The translations under genes and the position numbers were made by a program. DNA of 64,000 nucleotides, taken from contig NZ_JRLF01000015.1 in assembly GCF_001404985.1 (NCBI RefSeq), positions 744,001-808,000 of the forward strand, written 5' to 3'. The notes under the pieces were generated by a model that had not been told where the DNA came from, made no database searches, and worked only from the letters and a program-made list of their open reading frames with translations. Shown in pieces: positions 18,533 through 26,805 of this stretch. How positions within the stretch are numbered: position 1 is the stretch's first letter; every line of letters starts with the position of its first letter. The DNA comes from Flavobacterium aquidurense (GTDB lineage: Bacteria > Bacteroidota > Bacteroidia > Flavobacteriales > Flavobacteriaceae).

Positions 18533-19724
18533 AAGCATGAAAATTTACATTGCTGTTCTGGTTTTTATTTTAACCTTGATTTTAATAATAGACCGCGACC
18601 AGCCAAAGCCAATAGATTGGCGCCCAACCTATTCTGTCAATGACAAAATCCCTTACGGATTGTATGTTTTTGACAAGGAAATCAATGGTCTTTTTAAAAA
18701 TAATAAAGTAGAAAGAATCTCAACCGTAACGCCTTATGAGTTCTTAGATTCTAAGTATGATGAAGATACTCTGGTAGAAAATTATAAAATAAAAGGCAGT
18801 TTTATAAATATATCAGAAGCAAATACAATAGATGAGCAATCTATTAAAGAGATATTTTATTTTGTTTCTCATGGAAATAATGCTTTTTTGAGCATGAAAA
18901 ATTTTCCTAAATATTTACTCGACACTTTAAAAGTAGAAGTCCAATCTGATTTTCAAAATACAGGAAATACTTCTGTATGGCTCGCGAATAAAAAAATAAA
19001 CACTAAAAAGTATAAATTTTCTCAAACATTAGAAGATTATTTTTCTAAGATAGACACCTTAAACACAACCGTTCTGGGATATCAGGGAGTAAAACAAAAG
19101 CATATTAATTATATAAAAGTTCCTTACAGAAACGGATATTTTTATTTGCATACACAACCTGTTGCTTTTACAAACATTAATTTATTAAAAGCAGATCATT
19201 ATCAATATGCAGAAAGCATTTTATCGTATGTGCCAAAAGGGGATGTTTTTTGGTACACCAAAGGTCAAAATGATGAAAATATTTCTCAGTCACCCTTAAG
19301 ATACATATTAAGTCAGCCCGGATTAAAATGGGCATGGTATTTCTTTTTAATCGGAATGTTGATTTTTATTATTTTTAATGCCAAGCGAAAACAACGTATT
19401 GTACCTATCCTTAAACCTTTATCAAATTCAACTGTAGATTTTACAAAAACAATCGGGAATTTATATTATCAGGAAGGCGATCACAACAATATTATTGATA
19501 AAAAGATCATTTACTTTTTAGAAAAAATAAGAAATGAATATTTGATTGACACCACAAAACTGGATGACACATTTATTCAAAAATTACATCATAAAACAGG
19601 AAAAAGTGTAACCGATATTCAGGAACTTGTATTTTTGATCAACGAACACCGAAACAGTTATCACGGAAGTCTTGAAGAAGATTTAATTAGAATTAATAAT
19701 GCAATAGAAAAGATTATACATTAG
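18525..19724 (+). CDS. DUF4350 domain protein
   Basis: 399 residues. The N-terminal anchor is at about 5-22, followed by a DUF4350 domain (about 40-250) with KIPYGLYVFDKEI, typical of this GATase-like unknown-function family. A second membrane helix (about 270-287, WAWYFFLIGMLIFIIF) precedes a basic, soluble C-terminal tail. Start and stop overlap the neighbours as expected in the same operon. It is probably a membrane-bound partner of the MoxR ATPase; the biochemical role is unknown. Confidence 0.8.
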   Translation: MDKSMKIYIAVLVFILTLILIIDRDQPKPIDWRPTYSVNDKIPYGLYVFDKEINGLFKNNKVERISTVTPYEFLDSKYDEDTLVENYKIKGSFINISEANTIDEQSIKEIFYFVSHGNNAFLSMKNFPKYLLDTLKVEVQSDFQNTGNTSVWLANKKINTKKYKFSQTLEDYFSKIDTLNTTVLGYQGVKQKHINYIKVPYRNGYFYLHTQPVAFTNINLLKADHYQYAESILSYVPKGDVFWYTKGQNDENISQSPLRYILSQPGLKWAWYFFLIGMLIFIIFNAKRKQRIVPILKPLSNSTVDFTKTIGNLYYQEGDHNNIIDKKIIYFLEKIRNEYLIDTTKLDDTFIQKLHHKTGKSVTDIQELVFLINEHRNSYHGSLEEDLIRINNAIEKIIH

Positions 19725-19742
19725 ATAAAAAAATACGATTTC

Positions 19743-19855
19743 TTGTCATTTCGACGAAGGAGAAATCACACACGAAGAGAACACAAGTAAAATAGCACAA
19801 AGAGAAAAAACGGTGCGGAATATTGGATGTGATTTCTCCTCCGTCGAAATGACAA
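19743..19855. repeat. 113-bp inverted-repeat element, family A
   Basis: Arms 19743-19770 and 19828-19855 are 28 bp inverted repeats with one mismatch (TTGTCATTTCGACGAAGGAG and its complement), around a 57 bp centre. It lies inside the MoxR operon between the DUF4350 stop and the moxR start. A related element is at 48089-48192. No transposase is present. Confidence 0.85.
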
Positions 19856-19890
19856 AAAGTAATCAAACTATAAAAGAAAACAGACCAAAC

Positions 19891-20904
19891 ATGGACGATA
19901 TCAATACAACACAAAACGAAATCACAAATGAAAATGTGAATTTTGAAACCAGAATAAATTTAGCGCCGCTTTTAGATCATGTAAACAGTATCAAAAAAGA
20001 ACTGGAAACTGTGATTGTAGGACAGCATAAAATGATCGATCAGCTTTTGGTTGCCATTTTATCAAACGGTCACGTTTTACTAGAAGGTGTTCCTGGAGTT
20101 GCTAAAACAATTACAGCAAAATTATTATCTAAAACATTGAATATAGGCTTTAGCCGAATTCAGTTTACACCAGATTTAATGCCGTCTGATATCTTAGGAA
20201 CTTCGATTTTCAATCTTAAAACTTCAGAATTTGAGTTTAAGAAAGGCCCTGTATTTTCGAATTTAATTTTAATTGACGAAATCAATCGTGCGCCTGCCAA
20301 AACACAAGCTGCACTTTTTGAAGTTATGGAGGAGCGCCAGATCACAATTGACGGATTTGCTTATCAGCTCGAAACACCATTTTTGGTTATTGCCACACAA
20401 AACCCAATTGAGCAGGAAGGAACATATCGTTTACCGGAAGCACAATTAGATCGTTTTTTATTCAAAATCACAATTGATTATCCTAAGCTTAACGAAGAAA
20501 TTCTAATCATTCAAAGAGAGCATTTATTGCAGGATCACGGAAAATTAGAAGCGATAAAAACGATACTTTCTGCAGCTGAAATAAAAGAATATCAAGGATT
20601 GGTAAAACAAATTAGAGTCGAGCAAAATCTACTGGAATACATTGCCCGAATTGTAGTTAACACGCGCGAAAATGCTTTTTTATACTTAGGAGCTTCGCCT
20701 CGCGCCTCAATCGCAATCCTAAATGCATCAAAAGGTTTTGCAGCTATTCGAGGACGCGATTTTGTTACTCCTGAAGATATTAAAGAAGCCGCAATTCCAG
20801 TTTTGCAACATCGTGTAATTGTAGCTCCTGAACGTGAAATGGAAGGAATTACAAGCTCAGAAATTATTAAGCAAATTATAGAAACTGTAGAAATTCCCCG
20901 ATAG
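19891..20904 (+). CDS. MoxR-family AAA+ ATPase
   Basis: 337 residues from the ATG at 19891. An in-frame ATG at 19813 would translate the right arm of the inverted-repeat element, so the later start is chosen. Walker A is GVPGVAKT, Walker B is LILIDEINR, and the sensor region is ATQNPIEQEGTYRLPEAQ followed by LDRF, all typical of MoxR. These chaperone-like ATPases act with DUF58/VWA proteins, often in metal insertion or envelope maturation. The DUF58 partner follows after one inserted gene. Confidence 0.93.
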   Translation: MDDINTTQNEITNENVNFETRINLAPLLDHVNSIKKELETVIVGQHKMIDQLLVAILSNGHVLLEGVPGVAKTITAKLLSKTLNIGFSRIQFTPDLMPSDILGTSIFNLKTSEFEFKKGPVFSNLILIDEINRAPAKTQAALFEVMEERQITIDGFAYQLETPFLVIATQNPIEQEGTYRLPEAQLDRFLFKITIDYPKLNEEILIIQREHLLQDHGKLEAIKTILSAAEIKEYQGLVKQIRVEQNLLEYIARIVVNTRENAFLYLGASPRASIAILNASKGFAAIRGRDFVTPEDIKEAAIPVLQHRVIVAPEREMEGITSSEIIKQIIETVEIPR

Positions 20905-20961
20905 TTTCAGTCGCAGTGACACTTATCAGTTATTACACTTAAAATATTAAACTTTTTTAAA

Positions 20962-21570
20962 ATGAAATTTTCTAAATTATTATTCCTTTCTTTTATATGC
21001 ATGCTATTGGTAAGTTTTAAACCAATAAATACTAAAACTTTAAGCAATAGAAATACGTCAATATATTTTTTAAGCGACAAACAACAACTTGAAACATTGA
21101 TGAGAAAAGCTTATGAGTGGATCGAAACAAAAAAAACACAAACCGACTTTGATGTTGTTGAAAACAAAAAAGGAGATAAATATGTTGGATTAAATTTAAA
21201 ATCACACAACAAAATAGTAGAAGAGCTTAAAAAATCTAACTTTTTTGCACAACAATTTATCGACAATTACAATAAAATAGGTCTAAAGATTGGAGATAAT
21301 CTTAAAACCAATAAATGGGAATATTTTGTAGGCGAACTTCCTCCGTATGGGAATGACAGCAATCCTTGGTGCGATTGTCAGGACAATCCTGATGCATTTT
21401 GGAAAACCATGAAACTAAACAATCTAAAAGTCGAAAATAATAAAGCTACATTTTACTGGACTTGGACGGAATGGAAAGAAACTCCTAAATATAAAGTAAC
21501 TGCAGTTAAAGAAAATGGAGTTTGGAAAATAGCCTATTTACAAGGCTTTGATTCAAAAACATATTTCTAA
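20962..21570 (+). CDS. Secreted protein of unknown function within the MoxR operon
   Basis: 202 residues. There is an N-terminal signal (about 1-22), a helical central part, a cysteine pair in NPWCDCQDNPDAFW, and a C-terminal Trp-rich strand region ending KENGVWKIAYLQGFDS. The last part looks like the repeat-strand end of cystatin/NTF2-like domains that measure substrate pockets, but the family was not recognised. It stands between moxR and DUF58 (57 and 32 bp gaps), which are normally adjacent, so it may be an accessory envelope factor or an insertion. Confidence 0.65.
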   Translation: MKFSKLLFLSFICMLLVSFKPINTKTLSNRNTSIYFLSDKQQLETLMRKAYEWIETKKTQTDFDVVENKKGDKYVGLNLKSHNKIVEELKKSNFFAQQFIDNYNKIGLKIGDNLKTNKWEYFVGELPPYGNDSNPWCDCQDNPDAFWKTMKLNNLKVENNKATFYWTWTEWKETPKYKVTAVKENGVWKIAYLQGFDSKTYF

Positions 21571-21602
21571 ATAATTTCATCTAAACACTAAAATATTTAA
21601 AA

Positions 21603-22934
21603 TTGAAATTCATAAAAAGCCTTTACCTCAATAACTTCTTCTTCTATATGCTGCTTGGCATTATAGGAATGTTTGTCTGCGCTTTTATTTTTCCAAATTT
21701 ATATAATGCCGTTTGGTTTGTGGTTTTGATTTTATTCACTTTTTTAGTGCTTGATATTTTAATTTTATATGCAACAAAAACCGGAATCGAAGCTGAAAGA
21801 ATCACAGCCGAAAAACTTTCAAACGGGGATTTAAATCCTGTAACAATCAGTATAAAAAACTATTATACTTTCAAAATTTCAGTTAAAATCATAGACGAAA
21901 TTCCGTTTCAGTTTCAGGTACGTGATTTTAAAATTGTAAAAACAATTAAAGCTTCAGAACAAAAAGAAATTGGTTATGATTTGCGCCCAACAGAACGAGG
22001 TGAATATTATTTTGGATATCTGAATGTCTATGTTTCTTCTCCTTTAAAATTAATTTCGAGAAGATTTTCTTTCGATAAGGATAAAATGGTGCCCACATAC
22101 CCGTCTTATATGCAGTTGAGAAAATATGATTTATTGGCTTTTTCGAATAATCTATATCAATATGGCATCAAAAAAATCCGTCGTATTGGTCACACCATGG
22201 AATTTGAACAAATTAAGGAATATGTTCAGGGAGATGATCTTAGAACTTTAAACTGGAAAGCAACAGCAAAGAAAAGTTCTTTAATGGTTAATCAATTTCA
22301 GGACGAAAAATCACAATCTGTTTATATGGCGATTGATAAAGGCCGTGTAATGCAAATGCCTTTTGATGGTTTGAGTTTATTAGATTATGCTATAAATTCG
22401 ACCTTGGTTTTATCAAATGTAATTCTGAAAAAACAAGACAAAGCCGGAATTTTTGCTTTCTCAAAAAAAGTAGAAAACAGAGTTTTTGCTGAGAAAAGAT
22501 CTTCGCAAATGCAAAAAATCCTGGAGACTTTATACAACATCAAAACCGATTTTTTCGAAAGTGACTACAGTCGTTTATATGTTGATATCAAGAAAAACAT
22601 CAATCAGAGAAGTTTGATTATTCTATATACCAATTTTGAAACAATGGACGGTTTAAATCGTCAATTACCTTACTTAAAAGGAATTGCAAAAAGTCATTTA
22701 TTGGTTGTCGTATTTTTTAGTAATACGGAACTGAATAGCATCATCAATAAAAAAACAGATACAATTCAGGAAATCTACGATAAAGTCATAGCCGAAAAAT
22801 TCATGTTCGAAAAACGCTTAATCGCAAATGAACTAAAAAAATACGGAATTTATTCGGTTCTTACCCAACCTGAAAATCTGACTTTAGATACTATTAATAA
22901 ATATTTAGAGATTAAAGCAAGAGGGATTTTGTAA
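21603..22934 (+). CDS. DUF58 domain protein (MoxR partner)
   Basis: 443 residues from a TTG at 21603. That start keeps the full first membrane helix, while the first ATG (residue 16) would cut it. Two membrane helices (about 10-50) are followed by a beta-rich part and the DUF58 motif GDDLRTLNWKATAKKSSLMV, then a VWA-like region containing AIDKGRVMQMPFDGLSLLDYA. It is probably membrane-anchored and a client or adaptor of the MoxR ATPase. Related Bacteroidetes clusters were named for aerotolerance, but no such phenotype can be read here. Confidence 0.88.
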   Translation: MKFIKSLYLNNFFFYMLLGIIGMFVCAFIFPNLYNAVWFVVLILFTFLVLDILILYATKTGIEAERITAEKLSNGDLNPVTISIKNYYTFKISVKIIDEIPFQFQVRDFKIVKTIKASEQKEIGYDLRPTERGEYYFGYLNVYVSSPLKLISRRFSFDKDKMVPTYPSYMQLRKYDLLAFSNNLYQYGIKKIRRIGHTMEFEQIKEYVQGDDLRTLNWKATAKKSSLMVNQFQDEKSQSVYMAIDKGRVMQMPFDGLSLLDYAINSTLVLSNVILKKQDKAGIFAFSKKVENRVFAEKRSSQMQKILETLYNIKTDFFESDYSRLYVDIKKNINQRSLIILYTNFETMDGLNRQLPYLKGIAKSHLLVVVFFSNTELNSIINKKTDTIQEIYDKVIAEKFMFEKRLIANELKKYGIYSVLTQPENLTLDTINKYLEIKARGIL

Positions 22935-23051
22935 TTTTTACCTTGTATTAATTTATAGTTACATTACGTTATCACGTAAAAATTGATTAATTAAATTAAG
23001 TAGTTTTGAAACAAATTCTAACGAATCAATGTAATTTCAAATTAATAAAAA

Positions 23052-24137
23052 ATGAAAAAGTCAATCCTAATTCTGTTCATTTTATTAAGCTATAAATCTC
23101 AGGCACAAAAAACAGAAAACATTATCGTTATCACTACAGACGGTTTTAGATGGCAGGAAATTTTTAAGGGAATAGATGCTGCAATTGCTAATGATAAAAA
23201 ATTTAATCAGGGCGACAGCACTTATATTTATAAAAAATATGCAGGTTCTGACTTCCGGGAATCCCGAAAAAAAATCATGCCTTTTTTATGGTCAAAAATT
23301 GCTGAAAAAGGGCAAATTTATGGCAATCGTGATTTGGGTAATAAAGTAGATGTTTCAAATCCATACTGGTTTAGTTATCCGGGATATAGCGAAATCATGA
23401 CAGGAAATGTAGATGTTGCGGTGAATTCTAATAGTTATAAAGCGAATCCAAATATAAATGTTTTGGAGTTTTTAAACCAGCAATCAAAACTAAAAGGAAA
23501 AGTTGCCGCTTTTGGTGCGTGGGATGCTTTTGACAGAATCTTAAATGAAGAAAGAAGTGGATTCCCGGTAATTTCTGCTTTTGATAATGTGGGAGGAAAT
23601 AAACCAACAGCAACTCAGAAATTATTAAATGAAATGCGAAATAATTCATTTAAACCTTTTCATGAAGATGAATGTTTAGATGTTTTTACGCATTACCAAG
23701 CTTTGGATGAATTGAAAACCAAGAAACCAAAAGTACTTTATATCGCCTACGGAGAAACTGATGAATGGGCACATTCCGGACATTACAGATCCTATCTTGA
23801 CGCTGCAAACCAAGTAGACAAATGGATTAAGGAAATCTGGGATTTTGTACAAAATGATCCGCAATACAAAAACAAAACTACACTACTAATCACGGTAGAT
23901 CATGGCCGCGGAGACAAAACAAAAGCACAATGGACAGATCATGGAGCTGATGTTGTTGGTGCATCACAAATTTGGTTTGCAGCAATTGGACCAGAAATTG
24001 CGGCAAAAGGCGAAATCAAAACCGAATCGCAATTGTATCAAAAACAAATTGCCCAAACCATTGCAAAAATCATGGGATATACTTTTACAACGTCGCATCC
24101 TGTTGCGAATGAGATCACAGAAGTATTTCAGAAATAA
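23052..24137 (+). CDS. Secreted alkaline-phosphatase-superfamily hydrolase
   Basis: 361 residues with a signal peptide (1-18, ending KSQAQ). Motifs of the alkaline phosphatase/phosphodiesterase/sulfatase fold are present: IIVITTDGFRWQEIF (first metal-binding aspartate), YPGYSEIMTG (nucleophile region), GETDEWAHSGHY, and TVDHGRGDK (metal His/Asp). The sulfatase CxPxR signature is absent, so it is more likely a phosphatase or phosphodiesterase. Substrate unknown. It is preceded by a 117 bp gap and followed by a DUF2167 gene 44 bp downstream. Confidence 0.75.
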   Translation: MKKSILILFILLSYKSQAQKTENIIVITTDGFRWQEIFKGIDAAIANDKKFNQGDSTYIYKKYAGSDFRESRKKIMPFLWSKIAEKGQIYGNRDLGNKVDVSNPYWFSYPGYSEIMTGNVDVAVNSNSYKANPNINVLEFLNQQSKLKGKVAAFGAWDAFDRILNEERSGFPVISAFDNVGGNKPTATQKLLNEMRNNSFKPFHEDECLDVFTHYQALDELKTKKPKVLYIAYGETDEWAHSGHYRSYLDAANQVDKWIKEIWDFVQNDPQYKNKTTLLITVDHGRGDKTKAQWTDHGADVVGASQIWFAAIGPEIAAKGEIKTESQLYQKQIAQTIAKIMGYTFTTSHPVANEITEVFQK

Positions 24138-24181
24138 TTGAAACAACCAAAATAATAATCAACCAAAACCAATTTATTCAA

Positions 24182-25114
24182 ATGAAAAAAACGTTACTAT
24201 TTCTTTTTTTAATTTCTATTTTCATTCCTAAAATAATAGCGCAAAAAAACGATACTATTGCTGCTTATTATGACAAAGTCGAAAAATCATTTAAATACGA
24301 AACTGGAAAAATCAGTTTAGCCGAAGGTGAAGGAACGCTTAATGTTCCTAAGGGATTTAAATTTCTGAATGCAGAACAAACACAGAATGTCTTAAGCAAT
24401 TTATGGGGGAATCCTGAAGATAAAACCGTTTTAGGATCTCTCGTACCTGACGGAAAAGGCGTTACACACAGCAACAGCTGGATGTTTGTAATTAGTTATC
24501 AGGGAGATGGTTTTGTAAAAGATGATGATGCAGGAGATATTGACTACGATGATTTGCTTAAAACCATGAAAGAAGATGTTGTGGCAGAAAATGAAGAACG
24601 TAAAAAAGGCGGTTATGAAGAAGTACAATTAATAGGCTGGGCATCAAAACCATATTATGACAGTACTCTAAAAGTATTGCATTGGGCAAAAGAACTGAAA
24701 TTTGGAAAAGACGAAGCGAATACTTTGAATTATGATTTAAGAGTTTTAGGTCGAAAAGGAATGTATAATATTTCTGCAGTTGCCGGAATGAGCGAACTTG
24801 CAGAAGTAAAAGCGAGTATTCCGGGAATCTTAAAAAGTGTAGAATTCAATGACGGACACAAATATCTGGACTTTGACGCTGATACAGATACAGTTGCAGC
24901 ATGGACTATTGGCGGATTAGTGGCTGGAAAAGTGTTGGCAAAAGTGGGATTCTTTGCTATTCTGGCAAAATTTGGTAAAATCATTTTTTTAGCGATTGCA
25001 GCAGGATTCGCAGCTGTTAGAAAATTTTTCTTTGGCAAAAAAGATCAGGTAACAACAAGACCTCAAGAAGAAGAAACTGCTTTATTAGAAGAAAACAACC
25101 CTACAGAAGAATAG
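24182..25114 (+). CDS. DUF2167 domain membrane protein
   Basis: 310 residues. Signal peptide (1-20, ending IIAQ), then the DUF2167 domain with GEGTLNVPKGFKFLNAEQ, GVTHSNSWMFVISYQGDGFV and LIGWASKPYYDSTLKVLHWA. A hydrophobic C-terminal segment (about 236-280) is followed by a charged tail. The family is found in many Gram-negative bacteria as a membrane-anchored periplasmic protein of unknown function. Confidence 0.88.
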   Translation: MKKTLLFLFLISIFIPKIIAQKNDTIAAYYDKVEKSFKYETGKISLAEGEGTLNVPKGFKFLNAEQTQNVLSNLWGNPEDKTVLGSLVPDGKGVTHSNSWMFVISYQGDGFVKDDDAGDIDYDDLLKTMKEDVVAENEERKKGGYEEVQLIGWASKPYYDSTLKVLHWAKELKFGKDEANTLNYDLRVLGRKGMYNISAVAGMSELAEVKASIPGILKSVEFNDGHKYLDFDADTDTVAAWTIGGLVAGKVLAKVGFFAILAKFGKIIFLAIAAGFAAVRKFFFGKKDQVTTRPQEEETALLEENNPTEE

Positions 25115-25127
25115 ATATTTTGCCATG

Positions 25128-25196
25128 AATTTCACAAATTATTACGAATTAATATTTCGCTTTAGCGAATAAAAATTTGCGAAAATTTGTGAAATT
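25128..25196. repeat. Inverted-repeat element, family B
   Basis: 13 bp arms AATTTCACAAATT (25128-25140) and AATTTGTGAAATT (25184-25196), with an inner hairpin TTCGC-ttta-GCGAA. It is flanked by TTTTGCCATG on the left. It resembles the element at 45822-45991. The remainder of the 25115-25353 gap shows nothing more. Confidence 0.75.
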
Positions 25197-25353
25197 TGTG
25201 GTTAACTTTTTTATTTCTAATTCAATAAAACATTAAGATTTGGCACTTATAATTCACTAAGTTATAACCATAAAGTGTTGAGAACATATTAAAAATTCTA
25301 TTCAAAACATAATACCTTTGTAATTCTTATAATTTTAATTTTATAGAATAAAA

Positions 25354-25665
25354 ATGATGAGTATTAGACTGAATTTAATCGCTGACCTTAAATCATTCCC
25401 TCAAAAATCACACAATCAATATAACCTAGATAAAACAGTTGATCGAAATAATTATTTTGATTTAATGAAACGTGTAAATTTACTCAAAAAAGAAGACTTT
25501 GAATCTGAAGAAAAATACAAATATTTTCTAAATTTTATTAAGCAGCCACAAAACCAAGCTGACAGATATGTTTTTGAAATCAATTTTACTGAAAATCATT
25601 TAGAAATTCATTTGTTCTTATGGATGGTTAGCTATGTGTCTCGATTAACAGATTGGTTAAAGTAA
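25354..25665 (+). CDS. Small hypothetical protein
   Basis: 103 residues, family not recognised. It is charged and helical in the middle (residues 30-65), ends with a short hydrophobic LFLWMVSYVSRLTDWLK segment, and has no signal peptide. It stands alone between the DUF2167 gene and the methyltransferase gene, with repeats on both sides. Coding status rests on an intact frame and a reasonable composition only. Confidence 0.5.
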   Translation: MMSIRLNLIADLKSFPQKSHNQYNLDKTVDRNNYFDLMKRVNLLKKEDFESEEKYKYFLNFIKQPQNQADRYVFEINFTENHLEIHLFLWMVSYVSRLTDWLK

Positions 25666-25712
25666 ATTCAATAATTACTAACCAAAGACATCATGAAACT
25701 CTTGCAGAAAAA

Positions 25713-25800
25713 AGCCTCTGAATCTTTGTCCCTCTGAACCTTTGTAACTTTACAAAAAAACTCAGTATCTTAGCGCCTTAGAAACTCAGTAACTTTCAGA
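25713..25800. repeat. Ladder-like intergenic repeat before the methyltransferase gene
   Basis: Degenerate short units such as CTTTGTCCCTCTGAA, CCTTTGTAACTTT, CTCAGTATCTTAG, CGCCTTAGAA and CTCAGTAACTTT follow each other and run into the ATG at 25801. They contain TTTG and TAnnTTT pieces that resemble promoter halves. Confidence 0.6.
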
Positions 25801-26592
25801 ATGAAACAAATTACCTCAATACAAAATCCGTTTATAAAATCACTTGTTTTACTGCAGGAAAAAGTAAAAGCCAGAAAACAAACCGGAACATTTTTGATTG
25901 AAGGATTACGTGAAATTTCATTAGCCATAAAAGGCGGTTACGAAATAGAAACCGTTTTATTCCTACCCGAATTAGTAACTGAAAATGAAATTAATAAATT
26001 GGTTAATTCACCAGTTCAGTTAATCGAAATTAATAAAGAAGTTTACCAAAAACTAGCGTATCGCGATACGACCGAAGGTATTTTGGCTATAGCCAAAACC
26101 AAATCGATGTTGCTATCTGATTTAAAATTATCTGATAATCCATTGATTATAGTTGCAGAAGCACCAGAAAAACCAGGAAATATTGGTGCACTTTTACGTA
26201 CGGCCGATGCTGCAAATCTGGACGCCGTTTTGATCGCAAACCCAAAAAGTGATTTATACAACCCAAATATTGTTCGCTCAAGTGTTGGCTGTTTGTTTAC
26301 AAACCAAATTGCTACGGGAACAACAGCTGAAATTATCGCATTTTTGAAAGAAAAAAAGATTGATTTTTACTGTGCAACTTTACAAAACTCGACATCATAT
26401 CATACACAGGATTTTACTACTCCAACCGCATTGGTTGTGGGTACTGAAGCTACCGGATTAACGCAGGACTGGCGCGATGCAGCAACTCAGAATATTATTA
26501 TCCCAATGCAGGGTGAAATTGACAGTATGAATGTTTCAGTGGCAGCTGCTATTTTAATTTTTGAAGCCAAACGTCAAAGGGGTTTTAACTAA
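25801..26592 (+). CDS. SpoU/TrmH-family RNA 2'-O-methyltransferase
   Basis: 263 residues. An N-terminal substrate-binding part (about 1-95, L30e-like) is followed by the SPOUT catalytic domain with its three motifs: EKPGNIGALLRTADAANLDA, VVGTEATGLT, and IPMQGEIDSMNVSVAAAILI. It methylates a ribose in rRNA or tRNA; RlmB-like activity is possible, but the target cannot be fixed from sequence. Cytoplasmic and monocistronic, and translation begins directly after a repeat array. Confidence 0.9.
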   Translation: MKQITSIQNPFIKSLVLLQEKVKARKQTGTFLIEGLREISLAIKGGYEIETVLFLPELVTENEINKLVNSPVQLIEINKEVYQKLAYRDTTEGILAIAKTKSMLLSDLKLSDNPLIIVAEAPEKPGNIGALLRTADAANLDAVLIANPKSDLYNPNIVRSSVGCLFTNQIATGTTAEIIAFLKEKKIDFYCATLQNSTSYHTQDFTTPTALVVGTEATGLTQDWRDAATQNIIIPMQGEIDSMNVSVAAAILIFEAKRQRGFN

Positions 26593-26595
26593 ATT

Positions 26596-26673
26596 ATCTA
26601 CATAAACTATTTTGTTTTCTACCAATATGTAGATTCTGTCTCCCCTTTTTTTGTCCCGTTAGGGACTACACCT
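26596..26673. repeat. Hairpin pair downstream of the methyltransferase gene
   Basis: Arms ATCTACATA (26596-26604) and TATGTAGAT (26636-26644) are followed by a T-run, then a second small hairpin GTCCC-gtta-GGGAC near 26655-26668. It may serve as terminator. Units with CTACCAATAT next to a GTCCC/GGGAC hairpin are familiar as dispersed repeats in this phylum (recollection, not searched). Confidence 0.45.
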
Positions 26674-26805
26674 GCATTCAATCAAACTCAGAAAAATTCA
26701 AGAATCTCCCCTCTAAAATCCAAAATATAAAATATAAAATCAACCCTCTATTCCCTTGTGTATGTTCAAACTTATTGCTATTTTTAGTACTTGAACTATG
26801 CCGTT

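Noticed and set aside
19813..19890. Earlier ATG for the MoxR gene
   Set aside because: It would translate the right arm of the inverted-repeat element, and MoxR proteins do not carry such residues.
22964..22979. TTACGT-TATC-ACGTAA inverted repeat before the phosphatase-like gene
   Set aside because: Arms are short and AT-rich and no second copy was found, so chance cannot be excluded.
23052..24137. Sulfatase that could be the client of the FGE-like protein
   Set aside because: The nucleophile region reads YPGYSEIMTG and lacks the CxPxR signature.
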